Made by a program: the position numbers and the translations under genes. From positions 5,022,001 to 5,086,000 of the forward strand of contig NZ_CP032084.1 in assembly GCF_003600685.1 (NCBI RefSeq): a stretch of DNA of 64,000 bases. Reading direction: 5' to 3'. Shown piece by piece: positions 7,920-16,070 of this stretch. Within the stretch, counting starts at the first letter, position 1. Each line of letters starts with the position of its first letter. Origin of the DNA: Achromobacter sp. B7 (lineage in GTDB: Bacteria; Pseudomonadota; Gammaproteobacteria; Burkholderiales; Burkholderiaceae_B). Under the pieces are notes generated by a model. It was not told the origin of the DNA. It did no database searches and saw only the letters and a program-made list of their open reading frames with translations.

Positions 7920-8282
7920 ATGAATTCGCCTCAGATCCTGGTTGCCCTTTTTGTCCTGCTGCTGGCGGTCGCCATCCCGCTTGCCACCCTCGTGGTGCAG
8001 TTGTTCCGCCTGATGCAGTGGATGTCGCGCGGCAATGACCCCACGCGCGGCGAGCGCCCGCATTTCACGGGGCCGGTGCTGGCGCTGCTGTTCAGCACGC
8101 TGGCCGCCAGCGACTTCACGAACTACGAGCCGCTGCGCACCATCGCGCAGATCAACCCCGTGCCGCTGGCCGCGCGCGCGTACTTCACGGTGACCATGCT
8201 GGTGCTGGCGGTGCTGTCCTGGGCGTACGCGGGCGGGCTGAAGGACCGGCTGCTGCGCCGCCTGGGTATCGGCCGGGGCTAA
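7920..8282 (+). CDS. Small two-helix membrane protein, unknown
   Basis: 120 residues. Hydrophobic segments lie at about 5-28 and 85-105, with a shorter one at about 50-62. The linker contains basic residues and the C-terminus is Arg-rich (LKDRLLRRLGIGRG). No family is recognised. It begins 18 bases after the GntR gene and could be co-transcribed with it, but there is no clear ribosome site. Codon use resembles its neighbours, which supports a real gene. Confidence 0.65.
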   Translation: MNSPQILVALFVLLLAVAIPLATLVVQLFRLMQWMSRGNDPTRGERPHFTGPVLALLFSTLAASDFTNYEPLRTIAQINPVPLAARAYFTVTMLVLAVLSWAYAGGLKDRLLRRLGIGRG

Positions 8283-8294
8283 GACGGCTGCCCG

Positions 8295-8963
8295 CTACGG
8301 CTTCCAGCCCTGCGCCTTCATGCGCGCGTCGATCCACGATGTGTCCAGCGTGCCGGCGGCAATCTGGGCCAGCATCTTTTCTTCCACCGCGTGCTTGGCC
8401 GAGGCGGCCTCGTACAGCGCGGGCACCTGGTCGTAGGGCAACGCCAGCAGGCCATCTTCGTCGCCCAGGATCAAATCGCCCGGCTCGATCGTCATGCCGT
8501 CCAGCGAGATCACCACGTTGATTTCACCCGGCCCGTCCTTGTACGGCCCGCGATGCGTGACGCCCGCCGCGTATACCGGAAACGAGCCGCGCCGGATGGT
8601 GCCGCAGTCGCGAATGGCGCCGTTGATCACGATGCCGGCCAGCCCGCGCGTCTGCGCGTAGGTCGTCATGATTTCGCCGATGATGGCGTTGGTCAGGTCG
8701 CCGCCCGCGTCCACCACCACCACGTCGCCCGGCTGGGCCAGATCCAATGCCTTGTGCACCAGCAGGTTGTCGCCGGGGCGCGTGCGCACCGTCACGGCCG
8801 GGCCGGCCAGCAAGGTGCCGTCATGCATGGGGCGCAGGCGTGCGCCGCCCGCCGTCATGCGCCACATGCAATCGCTGATGTTGGCCACCGGGATGTGGCG
8901 GAATTTCTCGACGAAATCGCTGCTGACCGCGCGTTGGCGCGGGCGGATATCAAAGCCGATCAT
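8295..8963 (-). CDS. RraA-like aldolase/decarboxylase (HMG/CHA aldolase type)
   Basis: 222 residues, the full length for the RraA-like fold. Conserved elements are NGAIRDCGTIRRGSFPVYA and GDLILGDEDGLLALP, which in 4-hydroxy-4-methyl-2-oxoglutarate/4-carboxy-4-hydroxy-2-oxoadipate aldolases form the metal and substrate site. Such enzymes are cytoplasmic and split or decarboxylate oxo-dicarboxylates. ATG 8963 follows AGGAG with a 6-base spacer. It is the last gene of a minus-strand set with a Bug receptor and a dehydrogenase, which favours a catabolic aldolase over the RNase E regulator RraA. Confidence 0.88.
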   Translation of the reverse strand: MIGFDIRPRQRAVSSDFVEKFRHIPVANISDCMWRMTAGGARLRPMHDGTLLAGPAVTVRTRPGDNLLVHKALDLAQPGDVVVVDAGGDLTNAIIGEIMTTYAQTRGLAGIVINGAIRDCGTIRRGSFPVYAAGVTHRGPYKDGPGEINVVISLDGMTIEPGDLILGDEDGLLALPYDQVPALYEAASAKHAVEEKMLAQIAAGTLDTSWIDARMKAQGWKP

Positions 8964-8994
8964 GGGGTGCTCCTGTTGCGTTCGATGTTGGGGT

Positions 8995-9960
8995 TCATTG
9001 CTTCGGGATGCCGGCTTCCTGCACGACCTTGCCGAAGACGTCGTGGTCGGCGCGATGGCGCTTGGCCAGGTCCGCGGGCGTGCCCGTCATGACGCTGTAG
9101 CCGGAGTCTTCCAACTTCTTCACCAGTTCGGGCTTGGCCTGCGACGCGTTCAGCGCCTGGTTCAGCGTGGCGACGACGTCGTCCGGCGTCTTGCCCGGCG
9201 CCATCAAGCCCCACCAGATGGTCTGGTTGATGGTCTTGAAACCGCTTTCGGCAAAGGTCGGCACGTCGGGCAAGGCGGGCGAACGCGCGTCCGCCACCAC
9301 CGCCAGCGCGCGCACCTTGCCGCCCCGGATCTGCGGCAACAACGAAGCCACCGACCCGGTGTAGAGGTCGATGCGGCCGCTGGCCAGATCCGGAAACGCC
9401 TGCGACCAGCCGCGATACGGCACGTGCATCAGCTCCATGCCCGCGGCCTTGCGCCACAGGTGGCCGATCAAGTCGCCGCTGCCGCCGATGCCGGGTATGC
9501 CCAGCGAGATTTGGCCGGGCCGCGCCTTGGCGGCTTTCACCACATCGTCCAGCGTTTTGTAGGGCGACTCGGGCACCACCACGAACACGCTGGGCGACGA
9601 GGCCACCAGGCCGACCGGCTTGAAGTCCTTGAACGTGTCGTAGCTAAGCTTGTTGTACAGCCACGGGTTGAGCACGATGTTGTCCGTCTGCGCCATGACC
9701 AACGTATGGCCGTCGGGCTTGGCACGCGCCGTGGCGTCCAGCGCCAGGTTGCCGCCGGCGCCCGGCTTGTTTTCCACAACGATGTTCCAGCCGGTGTCCT
9801 GGGCGATGGCCGACCCGATCATGCGGGTCAGTGTGTCGGTGCCGCCACCCGGCGGAAAGGGCGAAATCAGCGTGATCGGGGCCGTGCCCATGTCGGCGGC
9901 GCCGGCGGCGGCCGACGAGATAAGCAGCGTGGCCGCCAGCAAAGTCTTCAGGGACGTCAT
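8995..9960 (-). CDS. Bug/TctC-family periplasmic solute-binding protein
   Basis: 321 residues with a signal peptide (MTSLKTLLAATLLISSAAAGAA) and typical Bug motifs: PFPPGGGTDTLTR, then VVENKPGAGGNLA and VPYRGWSQAFPDL. The family captures carboxylates in the periplasm, classically for the TctAB tripartite transporter, but most members are orphans as here. ATG 9960 is preceded by GAGAGGAAG. It lies between the RraA-like aldolase and a dehydrogenase, so it probably binds the substrate those enzymes degrade. Confidence 0.92.
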   Translation of the reverse strand: MTSLKTLLAATLLISSAAAGAADMGTAPITLISPFPPGGGTDTLTRMIGSAIAQDTGWNIVVENKPGAGGNLALDATARAKPDGHTLVMAQTDNIVLNPWLYNKLSYDTFKDFKPVGLVASSPSVFVVVPESPYKTLDDVVKAAKARPGQISLGIPGIGGSGDLIGHLWRKAAGMELMHVPYRGWSQAFPDLASGRIDLYTGSVASLLPQIRGGKVRALAVVADARSPALPDVPTFAESGFKTINQTIWWGLMAPGKTPDDVVATLNQALNASQAKPELVKKLEDSGYSVMTGTPADLAKRHRADHDVFGKVVQEAGIPKQ

Positions 9961-9989
9961 TGTCTTCCTCTCCAGGTTTTGTTGATGCC

Positions 9990-10011
9990 AGCGGCCCTCT
10001 GCGGGGCCGCT
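9990..10011 (-). other. Intercistronic hairpin in the aldolase/Bug operon
   Basis: A perfect 8-bp stem (agcggccc / gggccgct) with a 6-base loop lies in the gap between the dehydrogenase stop and the Bug start. No T-run follows in the minus direction. It is therefore more likely an RNA-processing or stability element that separates expression of the two genes than a terminator. Confidence 0.4.
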
Positions 10012-10021
10012 TTGTCAGAAA

Positions 10022-10897
10022 TCAGGATTGCCGGGCCAGCGGCGTCAGCCAGGCCAGCCGCGCGTCGACCGAATCGGGCACGTTGAACGAGCCTGCCTCG
10101 CGCGCCGCTTCAATCCCCTTGGCCGTGCGCGCGAACAGGCGCTCCACGCCGTCCAGCACCAGCGGTTGCAAGCCGGCTTCGACGAGTTGTTCGCGGGCCT
10201 CGCGCACTTCGGCCAGGCGGCGCGGCGCGTGCAACACGTGCGAACGCACGAACGAATCGACGAACGTGGTGAGCGGCGTGCGGTCCATGTCCGACAGCAC
10301 GTCGTACAACGAGGCGCGCAGGCCCATGCTTTCGGCGGCGACCAGGCATTCCACGGCCAGGCTTTCCATGCCCTTGGTCAGGATGCTGCGCAGCAGTTTC
10401 AAGCGCACGGCATCGCCGGCCTGGCCATCGATGGCTTGTGCGGGCGCGCCGCAATCGGCGGTAAAGGCCGCCACTTTTTCAGCGCCCGTGCCGGCGCACA
10501 GCAGCGGCGTGCGCGCGCCCAACAACGCGATGGCGCCCATGATGGCCACGTCGGTGAACGGCACGCCGTGCTGCGCCGCCACCTGGGACGCGGCGCGCAT
10601 GTCGCCCGAGCTGGCGGTGGTGAAGTCGGCATACGCCGCGTCCTGGCGCAAGTGCGGCAAAGCCGCCGTGGCGACAGCCAGCGCGGCATGGCCGAACACG
10701 GCCGAGGCGACGATGTCGGCCTCTTGCAGCCACGCGCCGGGGGTGGCATGCAACGGGGCGCCATGCGCCTGGGCGCGCTGCTGCATTTCTGCGTCTTGCC
10801 TTAGCTCACAGATCCCCACGATCTGGTGTCCGCCCGCCCGCCACGCCTCGGCGTAGCAATGGCCCACTTCCCCACAACCCAACAATGCGATTTTCAT
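10022..10897 (-). CDS. NAD(P)-dependent 3-hydroxyacid dehydrogenase-like protein (DUF1932)
   Basis: About 291 residues. The N-terminal Rossmann motif is LLGCGEVG; the C-terminal helical half (DMDRTPLTTFVDSFVRSH) is of the DUF1932 type found in phosphogluconate/3-hydroxyisobutyrate dehydrogenase-like enzymes. It probably oxidises a hydroxy acid in the cytoplasm. ATG 10897 is chosen because the Rossmann strand starts there; nine extra codons are open upstream. As first gene of the minus-strand operon it adjoins an AT-rich promoter region with a palindrome. Confidence 0.85.
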   Translation of the reverse strand: MKIALLGCGEVGHCYAEAWRAGGHQIVGICELRQDAEMQQRAQAHGAPLHATPGAWLQEADIVASAVFGHAALAVATAALPHLRQDAAYADFTTASSGDMRAASQVAAQHGVPFTDVAIMGAIALLGARTPLLCAGTGAEKVAAFTADCGAPAQAIDGQAGDAVRLKLLRSILTKGMESLAVECLVAAESMGLRASLYDVLSDMDRTPLTTFVDSFVRSHVLHAPRRLAEVREAREQLVEAGLQPLVLDGVERLFARTAKGIEAAREAGSFNVPDSVDARLAWLTPLARQS

Positions 10898-10966
10898 TTG
10901 CACCCGAACCGTAAAAAAATACACAAAAAATACATACCGGGTTATAGCGCAAGGAAAAACGGCAGA

Positions 10967-10979
10967 TATACCCCGTATA
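10967..10979. promoter_or_regulatory. TATAC-ccc-GTATA palindrome, candidate operator
   Basis: A perfect 13-base palindrome lies 70 bases upstream of the dehydrogenase start, in the AT-rich gap at 10898-11118 between it and the DUF1993 gene. A degenerate relative (ataccgggttat) lies near 10934. GntR/FCD regulators bind comparable short palindromes, so it may be the target of the regulator at 7236-7901. The rest of the gap shows no further gene. Confidence 0.4.
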
Positions 10980-11118
10980 AACCCCAGGTTTAGTGAATCC
11001 TGGATACATTAAAAGTACAAAATACCAGCCGGAACGAACGCCATCAATTGCTGGTAGTCTTGCCGCAGCCGCGCAGGGAATTTCCCGCGCCCGCCTACCC
11101 TTATTCAAGCGAGCCCCC

Positions 11119-11628
11119 ATGACCCAACCCCTGTACGACGCCTCCGTTCCCGTCATCAAGCAGATGCTGTCCGCCCTGTCGGACGTGCTGAAGAAAGCCG
11201 AAGCGCACGCCACGGCCAAGAACATCGACGCGTCCGCCTACCTGGGCGCCCGCCTGTACCCGGACATGTTCCCGCTGTCGCGCCAGGTGCAGATCGCCTG
11301 CGACTTCGCCAAGGGCATCGCCTCGCGCCTGGCCGGCGCCGAGGTGCCATCCTGGCCCGAAGGCGAAGCCACCTTTGCCGAGCTGCAAGCGTTGATCAAC
11401 AAGACGCTGGCGCACGTCGGCGCGTTCACGCCGGAACAGTTCGAGAAAGCCGCCACGCTGGAAATCGTGCTGCGTCCGGGCACGCCCAAGGAAAAGAAGC
11501 TGTCGGGCAGCGCCTACCTGCTGCACTACGGCCTGCCGCAGTTCTTCTTCCACGTCACCACGGCCTACGCCCTGCTGCGCCACAACGGCATCGAAGTCGG
11601 CAAGCGCGACTACATGGGCGCGTACTGA
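11119..11628 (+). CDS. DUF1993 family protein
   Basis: 169 residues. The N-terminus (YDASVPVIKQMLSAL) and C-terminus (LPQFFFHVTTAYALLRHNGIEVGKRDYMG) match the DUF1993 family, predicted four-helix DinB-like bundles of unknown function. No signal peptide is present, so it is cytoplasmic. ATG 11119 gives the family's standard length; the frame is open upstream but without homology-like sequence. It is a single gene followed by a terminator hairpin. Confidence 0.88.
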   Translation: MTQPLYDASVPVIKQMLSALSDVLKKAEAHATAKNIDASAYLGARLYPDMFPLSRQVQIACDFAKGIASRLAGAEVPSWPEGEATFAELQALINKTLAHVGAFTPEQFEKAATLEIVLRPGTPKEKKLSGSAYLLHYGLPQFFFHVTTAYALLRHNGIEVGKRDYMGAY

Positions 11629-11648
11629 TACCGACGCACCGGTAAGCC

Positions 11649-11680
11649 GGCCCTCGCCCATCAGGCAAGGGCCGCTTTCA
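11649..11680 (+). terminator. Rho-independent terminator after the DUF1993 gene
   Basis: The stem ggccctcgcc / ggcaagggcc has 9 of 10 pairs and a 5-base loop. It is followed by gctttcatt, and begins 20 bases after the stop codon. Confidence 0.65.
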
Positions 11681-11758
11681 TTGACGCTTTCCCTCGGCTT
11701 GCTCTAATTTCGCCAGACGCCCACGCATGGGCGGCACGGGCCGACTGGAGAAAGCTTG

Positions 11759-13336
11759 ATGATCGCGACGACCGTTCTGATCGTGGGCGCCGGCCCCGCC
11801 GGCCTGCTCACCGCCTCGGAGCTTTTTCGACGCGGCGTCGATTGCCTGCTGATCGACGCGCACGAACGGCCGCTGGACTGGGACCGCGCCACCGTGGTCC
11901 ACCCTCGCACCATCGAAATCCTGGACGCCCTGGGCATCGCCGCGCCGTTGCTGGATGCCGGCGTCAAGCAGCGCCGCGCGCGCATCCACGCCGCCGGCAA
12001 CGTGCTGGGCGACATCGATCTGGCGCTGTGCGGCAGCCGCTACCCCTTCAATATCGGTATTTCGGAAGAAGTCACCGAAGCCATCCTGACCGACCATCTG
12101 CAAGCCCTGGGCGGCAGCGTCACTCGCGCCACCAAGCTGGTCGGGCTGCAAGAGCGCCCCGACGGCGTGCTGGCAACCCTTGAGCAAGGCGGCGTCCGGT
12201 CCAAGGTGTTTACCCAATGGGTCGTCGGCTGCGACGGCCACCACAGCACCGTGCGCACGCTGATGGGTATCGGCCAGGAGGGGCACGACATCCACCAGCC
12301 CTGGGCGGTATTCGACGCCGCCATCACCGGATGGCCCGATTCGTTCGAGGCCAACTACGCCTACCTGGATCCGACGCCCGTGATCCTGACCGCGCTGCCC
12401 GAGCGTCGGTGGCGCGTCTATCTGCGGCCCGGTTCGCCGCAGTCGGACCTGGTGAACGACGCTCTGGAGACCTTGCGCCGTTACCTGCCCGACGCGCGCT
12501 TCGAAGGCGTGTCGCACCCGACCCGCTTTGATTGCCACACGAAGGTCGCGCAGCGCTTTCGCCTGGGCCGCACGCTGCTGGCCGGCGACGCGGCGCACAC
12601 GTGCAGCCCCGCGCAGGGCCATGGCATGAACAGCGGCATGCAGGACGCCTACAACCTGGGCTGGAAGCTGGCGCTGGTTTGCCAGGGGCATTGCTCGGAC
12701 GCCTTGCTGGACAGCTACCACGCCGAGCGCCGGCCGGTGGCGGACCAGGTCATGGCGTCGGGCGACGCCGCCGAAAATGCCCAAATGGTCATGGATCCCG
12801 AGGCCCGCCGCGAGCGCGACGCCGCGATCCGCGCCGCGTTCTCCGACCCCGCCACGCGCCATCACGAAGCCGTGGCCGAGGCAGAGCTGGACATCGATTA
12901 CGCCGGCTCGCCCATCGTCATGGGCGATGCGCAACCCAGCGTGTCGCCCGGGCAACGCCTGCCCGACCACCTGCCCGTCGAATTCGCGTCAGGCGGCGCG
13001 GGCAAGCTGCACGACTACACCAAGCGGCTGGGCCACACCGCGCTGTTGATCGGGGGCAGCGCCACGCCGCAAGACGAGCTGGCGCAGGTCCACCGCGACA
13101 CGGCGGCGCTGTCGGACGGCCCCATCATTGAAGTGGTTGTTGCACTGACGGCCAACGCCGAGGTGTCCAATGTGGACGCCTACCTGTCGCCCGACACCGC
13201 CCGCCAGCTGGGCGTGAACAAGATCGTGCTGCTGGTGGTGCGGGCGGACGGCCACGTCGGCCTGCGCGCGGACGAGCGCCACGCGCAAGCCTTGTCGGCG
13301 TATGTGGACCGGTTGCGTTCTCAGGGTTTTTCCTAG
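11759..13336 (+). CDS. FAD-dependent aromatic monooxygenase (phenol hydroxylase/MhpA-like)
   Basis: 525 residues. An N-terminal GXGXXG dinucleotide motif (VGAGPAG) is followed by a DG-type segment (VGCDGHHSTVR) and by LLAGDAAHTCSPAQGHGMNS. The C-terminal 130 or so residues form a thioredoxin-like tail as in phenol hydroxylase and 3-(3-hydroxyphenyl)propionate hydroxylase. The enzyme uses NAD(P)H and O2 to hydroxylate an aromatic ring. ATG 11759 has GGAG eight bases upstream; the overlapping TTG one codon earlier is less likely. A SRPBCC protein gene follows 73 bases later. Confidence 0.9.
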   Translation: MIATTVLIVGAGPAGLLTASELFRRGVDCLLIDAHERPLDWDRATVVHPRTIEILDALGIAAPLLDAGVKQRRARIHAAGNVLGDIDLALCGSRYPFNIGISEEVTEAILTDHLQALGGSVTRATKLVGLQERPDGVLATLEQGGVRSKVFTQWVVGCDGHHSTVRTLMGIGQEGHDIHQPWAVFDAAITGWPDSFEANYAYLDPTPVILTALPERRWRVYLRPGSPQSDLVNDALETLRRYLPDARFEGVSHPTRFDCHTKVAQRFRLGRTLLAGDAAHTCSPAQGHGMNSGMQDAYNLGWKLALVCQGHCSDALLDSYHAERRPVADQVMASGDAAENAQMVMDPEARRERDAAIRAAFSDPATRHHEAVAEAELDIDYAGSPIVMGDAQPSVSPGQRLPDHLPVEFASGGAGKLHDYTKRLGHTALLIGGSATPQDELAQVHRDTAALSDGPIIEVVVALTANAEVSNVDAYLSPDTARQLGVNKIVLLVVRADGHVGLRADERHAQALSAYVDRLRSQGFS

Positions 13337-13409
13337 GAAGATCCCTGTCGATGTTGGCGCGGCCGGTTCGTCGTATCAGTACGACCCACTCTTCTCAAGG
13401 CGATCCACC

Positions 13410-13856
13410 ATGACTACCGGCACCGTGAATTTCCACCGCGTCCTGCGCGCCACCCCCGACCGCATCTACCGCGCCTTCCTGGAGGCCGACGCCGTCGCCA
13501 AATGGCTGCCCCCGTACGGCTTTACCTGCCAGGTCCACCAACTGGACGCAAAGGTAGGCGGCACCTACAAGATGTCGTTCCGCAATTTTGGATCGAACCA
13601 GATCCATGCGTTCGGCGGCGAATACCTGGAACTGGTCCCCGGCGAAAGGCTGCGCTATTCCGACCGCTTCGACGACCCCGGCATGCCCGGCGAAATGATG
13701 ACGACCATCCAGCTGCGCAAGGTGTCGTGCGGCACGGAAATCACCATCGAGCAAAGCGGCATCCCGGCCGCCATCCCCACCGAAATGTGCTACCTGGGCT
13801 GGCAGGAATCCCTGCTGCAACTGGCCCGGCTGGTCGAGCCGGAAGTGGCGGAGTAG
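13410..13856 (+). CDS. SRPBCC/AHSA1-domain protein
   Basis: 148 residues covering one START/Bet v1-like fold. Conserved features are the opening RVLRATPDRIYRAFLEADAVAKWLPP and the closing GWQESLLQLARLVE, as in activator-of-Hsp90-ATPase-like (AHSA1) proteins. These bind hydrophobic ligands or act as small regulatory proteins; the ligand is unknown. The ATG at 13410 is taken because the domain begins there. Its position after a monooxygenase could indicate shared aromatic metabolism, but this is only positional. Confidence 0.88.
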   Translation: MTTGTVNFHRVLRATPDRIYRAFLEADAVAKWLPPYGFTCQVHQLDAKVGGTYKMSFRNFGSNQIHAFGGEYLELVPGERLRYSDRFDDPGMPGEMMTTIQLRKVSCGTEITIEQSGIPAAIPTEMCYLGWQESLLQLARLVEPEVAE

Positions 13857-13869
13857 GCCGGCTGGGACG

Positions 13870-14343
13870 TCACGCGCCGGGCTTGCCCTGGAAGTAGACA
13901 GGCGCTTGCACGGAATCGCTGCCCTGCTGCCATTCGGCCCGCATCCTGGCCAGGAAATCGGCGTCGACGCGGTGCTTTTCATCTTCCAGCACCTCGTGCA
14001 TCGCCGTGGCAATCCGGTCGATAACCGTTTCCGGCCTGGCAACGCCACACACCGTGCGGCCAAACTGAAGCAGCGTTTTCCTGCTGGGATACTCGCGGCT
14101 TTTGTTCAGCTTGAGCGCCAGCGTCCGGTCAGACAGCTTGCGGCCGGATTGCGGGTCATCGATCTCGTACACGCTGGTCGTCACCACATCCGGCATCAAC
14201 ACCTTGGGTTGAAAGCCTGAAATGCCCGAGGTCAGGTAGGCGCTGACCAGGTGGTCAAAAAGCTCGACACTGGCGCCACTGCGCGTGCACCGATCCGGCC
14301 CAAAAATGTAAGCCAAAGCCGACTTTTTCTGAAAATTTGGCAA
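13870..14343 (-). pseudogene. Decayed HipA-family kinase with large internal deletion
   Basis: 157 codons. Residues 1-52 match the N-subdomain of the HipA/HipT kinase core, including the Gly-rich ATP loop SGISGFQPKV. From residue 53 the sequence (VVTTSVYEIDDPQSGRKLSDR) jumps to the C-terminal portion, which in intact relatives follows the activation and catalytic segments. The catalytic and metal-binding Asp region, roughly 200 residues by family length, is missing and the join at codons 52/53 is in frame. The N-terminal HipS-like domain is also absent; only a TTG start is available and a TAG lies three codons upstream. No HipB antitoxin is adjacent. I infer a non-functional toxin relic. Confidence 0.75.
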
Positions 14344-14364
14344 AAATGTCGGCTATGACTTACA
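14307..14364. repeat. Imperfect 17-bp inverted repeat at the hipA-remnant start
   Basis: The arms at 14307-14323 and 14348-14364 match at 15 of 17 positions (second arm gtcggctatgacttaca), separated by 24 AT-rich bases. A 9-base direct repeat (caaaaatgt) also occurs at 14301 and 14341. It may be an old operator or promoter of the toxin-antitoxin locus, or a recombination scar. The AT-richness contrasts with the flanks. Confidence 0.6.
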
Positions 14365-14395
14365 TATCCGCGATATGACGCGCCAGGATCGGCCC

Positions 14396-14995
14396 CTACC
14401 CCCGACGCCCCGCCTCGACCTGGATCTTCAGTTCGACTTCGGGCTTGAAGCCCATGTCCAGGCCGAAGTCCAGGCCGAAATCCTTGCGGCTGAATTCGGT
14501 GGAGGCGTCCGCGCCGCAGACCTCGCGCTTTTCCATGGGGTGCTGGATGCACTTGAAGTCGTCGATGTCCAGCTTGACGCGGCGGGTCACGCCGCGCAGC
14601 GTCAGGTCGCCGGTGGCCTCTTCGGGGCGGTCGCCGTCGAACTTGGTGAATTTGCCCTTGAAGGTGGCGGTGGGGTAGCGGGCGGCGTCGAAGATGTCGG
14701 GCGCCAGCGCGTGCTTGTTCATCTCGTCGTGGCCGAAGTCCACCGAGTTGATGTCGACGGTGACCTCGACGGTGCCGGTGCGGGCCTGGCGGTCCAGCAC
14801 CACCACGCCTTGGGACTTGTTGAATTTGCCGCGCCACGTGGACAGGCCGCCGAAGTGGTCGGCCTCAAAGCTGGGATAGGTGTGCGAGGGGTCAATGTCG
14901 TAGGTGACCGGCTCGGCGACGGCCTGGGCGGACAAGGCCAGCACGGCGGCGCCCAGCATCAGGGTCGGGATGCGCTTCATCGAAGTCAGCTTCAT
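14396..14995 (-). CDS. YceI-family periplasmic lipid-binding-like protein
   Basis: 199 residues with a signal peptide ([22 protein letters not shown]). The YceI lipocalin-like barrel shows the motifs [19 protein letters not shown] and RKDFGLDFG. Family members bind polyisoprenoids in the periplasm and are induced by base or stress. ATG 14995 has AAGGAG five bases upstream, favouring it over the internal ATG 14980. It is probably a single gene; the hipA remnant lies downstream on the same strand. Confidence 0.93.
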   Translation of the reverse strand: MKLTSMKRIPTLMLGAAVLALSAQAVAEPVTYDIDPSHTYPSFEADHFGGLSTWRGKFNKSQGVVVLDRQARTGTVEVTVDINSVDFGHDEMNKHALAPDIFDAARYPTATFKGKFTKFDGDRPEEATGDLTLRGVTRRVKLDIDDFKCIQHPMEKREVCGADASTEFSRKDFGLDFGLDMGFKPEVELKIQVEAGRRG

Positions 14996-15062
14996 CAAGG
15001 CTCCTTATGGTGAAGGGGCCGTGCGCGGGCGGGCCCGGGCACGGCGGACAAACCAGACAGAC

Positions 15063-15830
15063 CTATTCCGCGTAGCCGGGGTTGCGTCGATCCAGCCGAC
15101 GCAACAAGCCCGGCCAGGCCAACGAGGCCTTGTAGGCGCGGTCGGCGGGCGATTCAACGGCGGCGCGCGCCAGGACCTCGGGCGGGATGAAGATCAATTC
15201 GCCGCCGCCGGCCTGCGCCCGCACCTGCGCCATGCAGGCGGCTTCCAGGCGGTGCATGGCCTGGAACGCCTCGGCCATGGTCTGGCCCACCGTCAGCAAG
15301 CCGTGGTTGCGCAGGATCAGGTAATTGTTGCTGCCCAGGTCGCGCACCAGGCGCGGTTGTTCTTCGGGGTTCAGCGCCAGACCTTCGTAGTCGTGATAGC
15401 TCAGCGAGCGCAGCGCGATGAAGGCAAATTGCGACAAGGGCAGCAGGCCGTCTTTTTGCGCCGACACGGCCACGCCGTTGATGGAGTGCGTGTGCAGCAC
15501 GCACATCGCGTCCTTGCGGGCCGCATGGATACAGCTGTGGATGGTGAAGCCGGCCGGGTTGATGTCGTATTCCGAATCCATCACCTTGTTGCCGTGCAGG
15601 TCGATCTTGACCAGGCTGGACGCCGTGATCTCGTCGAACATCATGCCGTAGGGATTGATCAGGAAGTGCTCGGTGCCAGGCACCTTGGCGGTGATGTGCG
15701 TGAAGATCAGATCGTCCCAGCCAAATAGCGCCACCAGCCGATACAGGGCCGCGAGGTCTGTGCGGACCTGCCATTCCGTTGCGCTGACTTGTTCGCGCAC
15801 GCCGGCGCCCTGTTTGCTTACCGTGTCCAT
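15063..15830 (-). CDS. Class II aldolase/adducin-domain protein
   Basis: 255 residues, a single class II aldolase domain. Zinc-ligand motifs are CVLHTHSINGVAVSA and YLILRNHGLLTVG. Relatives include L-fuculose-phosphate aldolases and many uncharacterised members. ATG 15830 follows GGAG with five bases between; the longer frame upstream lacks homology. It stands alone, with a 240-base gap to the divergent hydrolase gene. The substrate cannot be deduced. Confidence 0.88.
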   Translation of the reverse strand: MDTVSKQGAGVREQVSATEWQVRTDLAALYRLVALFGWDDLIFTHITAKVPGTEHFLINPYGMMFDEITASSLVKIDLHGNKVMDSEYDINPAGFTIHSCIHAARKDAMCVLHTHSINGVAVSAQKDGLLPLSQFAFIALRSLSYHDYEGLALNPEEQPRLVRDLGSNNYLILRNHGLLTVGQTMAEAFQAMHRLEAACMAQVRAQAGGGELIFIPPEVLARAAVESPADRAYKASLAWPGLLRRLDRRNPGYAE

Positions 15831-16070
15831 CCCGTCTCCAGTGTTATTGATTCGTCTTGGGGTCCATTCCGAAGGCGCTTGCGGCCATGACGCCGCCGGC
15901 CCGTGGAACACTGTATTGGTTTTAAACCGATCCGGCATGGCCGTGGGCGCTGCCGTCCGTCAGATGAAAAACAATTTTCGTCGCACCGCGCCGGGCGTGG
16001 CCCCGGCCCCGGTTCCGCTTGCATAATAAGGGCCGCCCCTCTAAGGGGCCGCCCCCACGGAGACCCCACC

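Noticed and set aside
8668..10086. A 472-codon open frame on the plus strand
   Set aside because: Antisense to the aldolase and Bug genes, which have clear motifs and ribosome sites.
13870..14343. Intact stand-alone HipT toxin
   Set aside because: The catalytic core between the Gly-rich loop and the C-terminal part is missing, and no HipB or HipS gene is adjacent.
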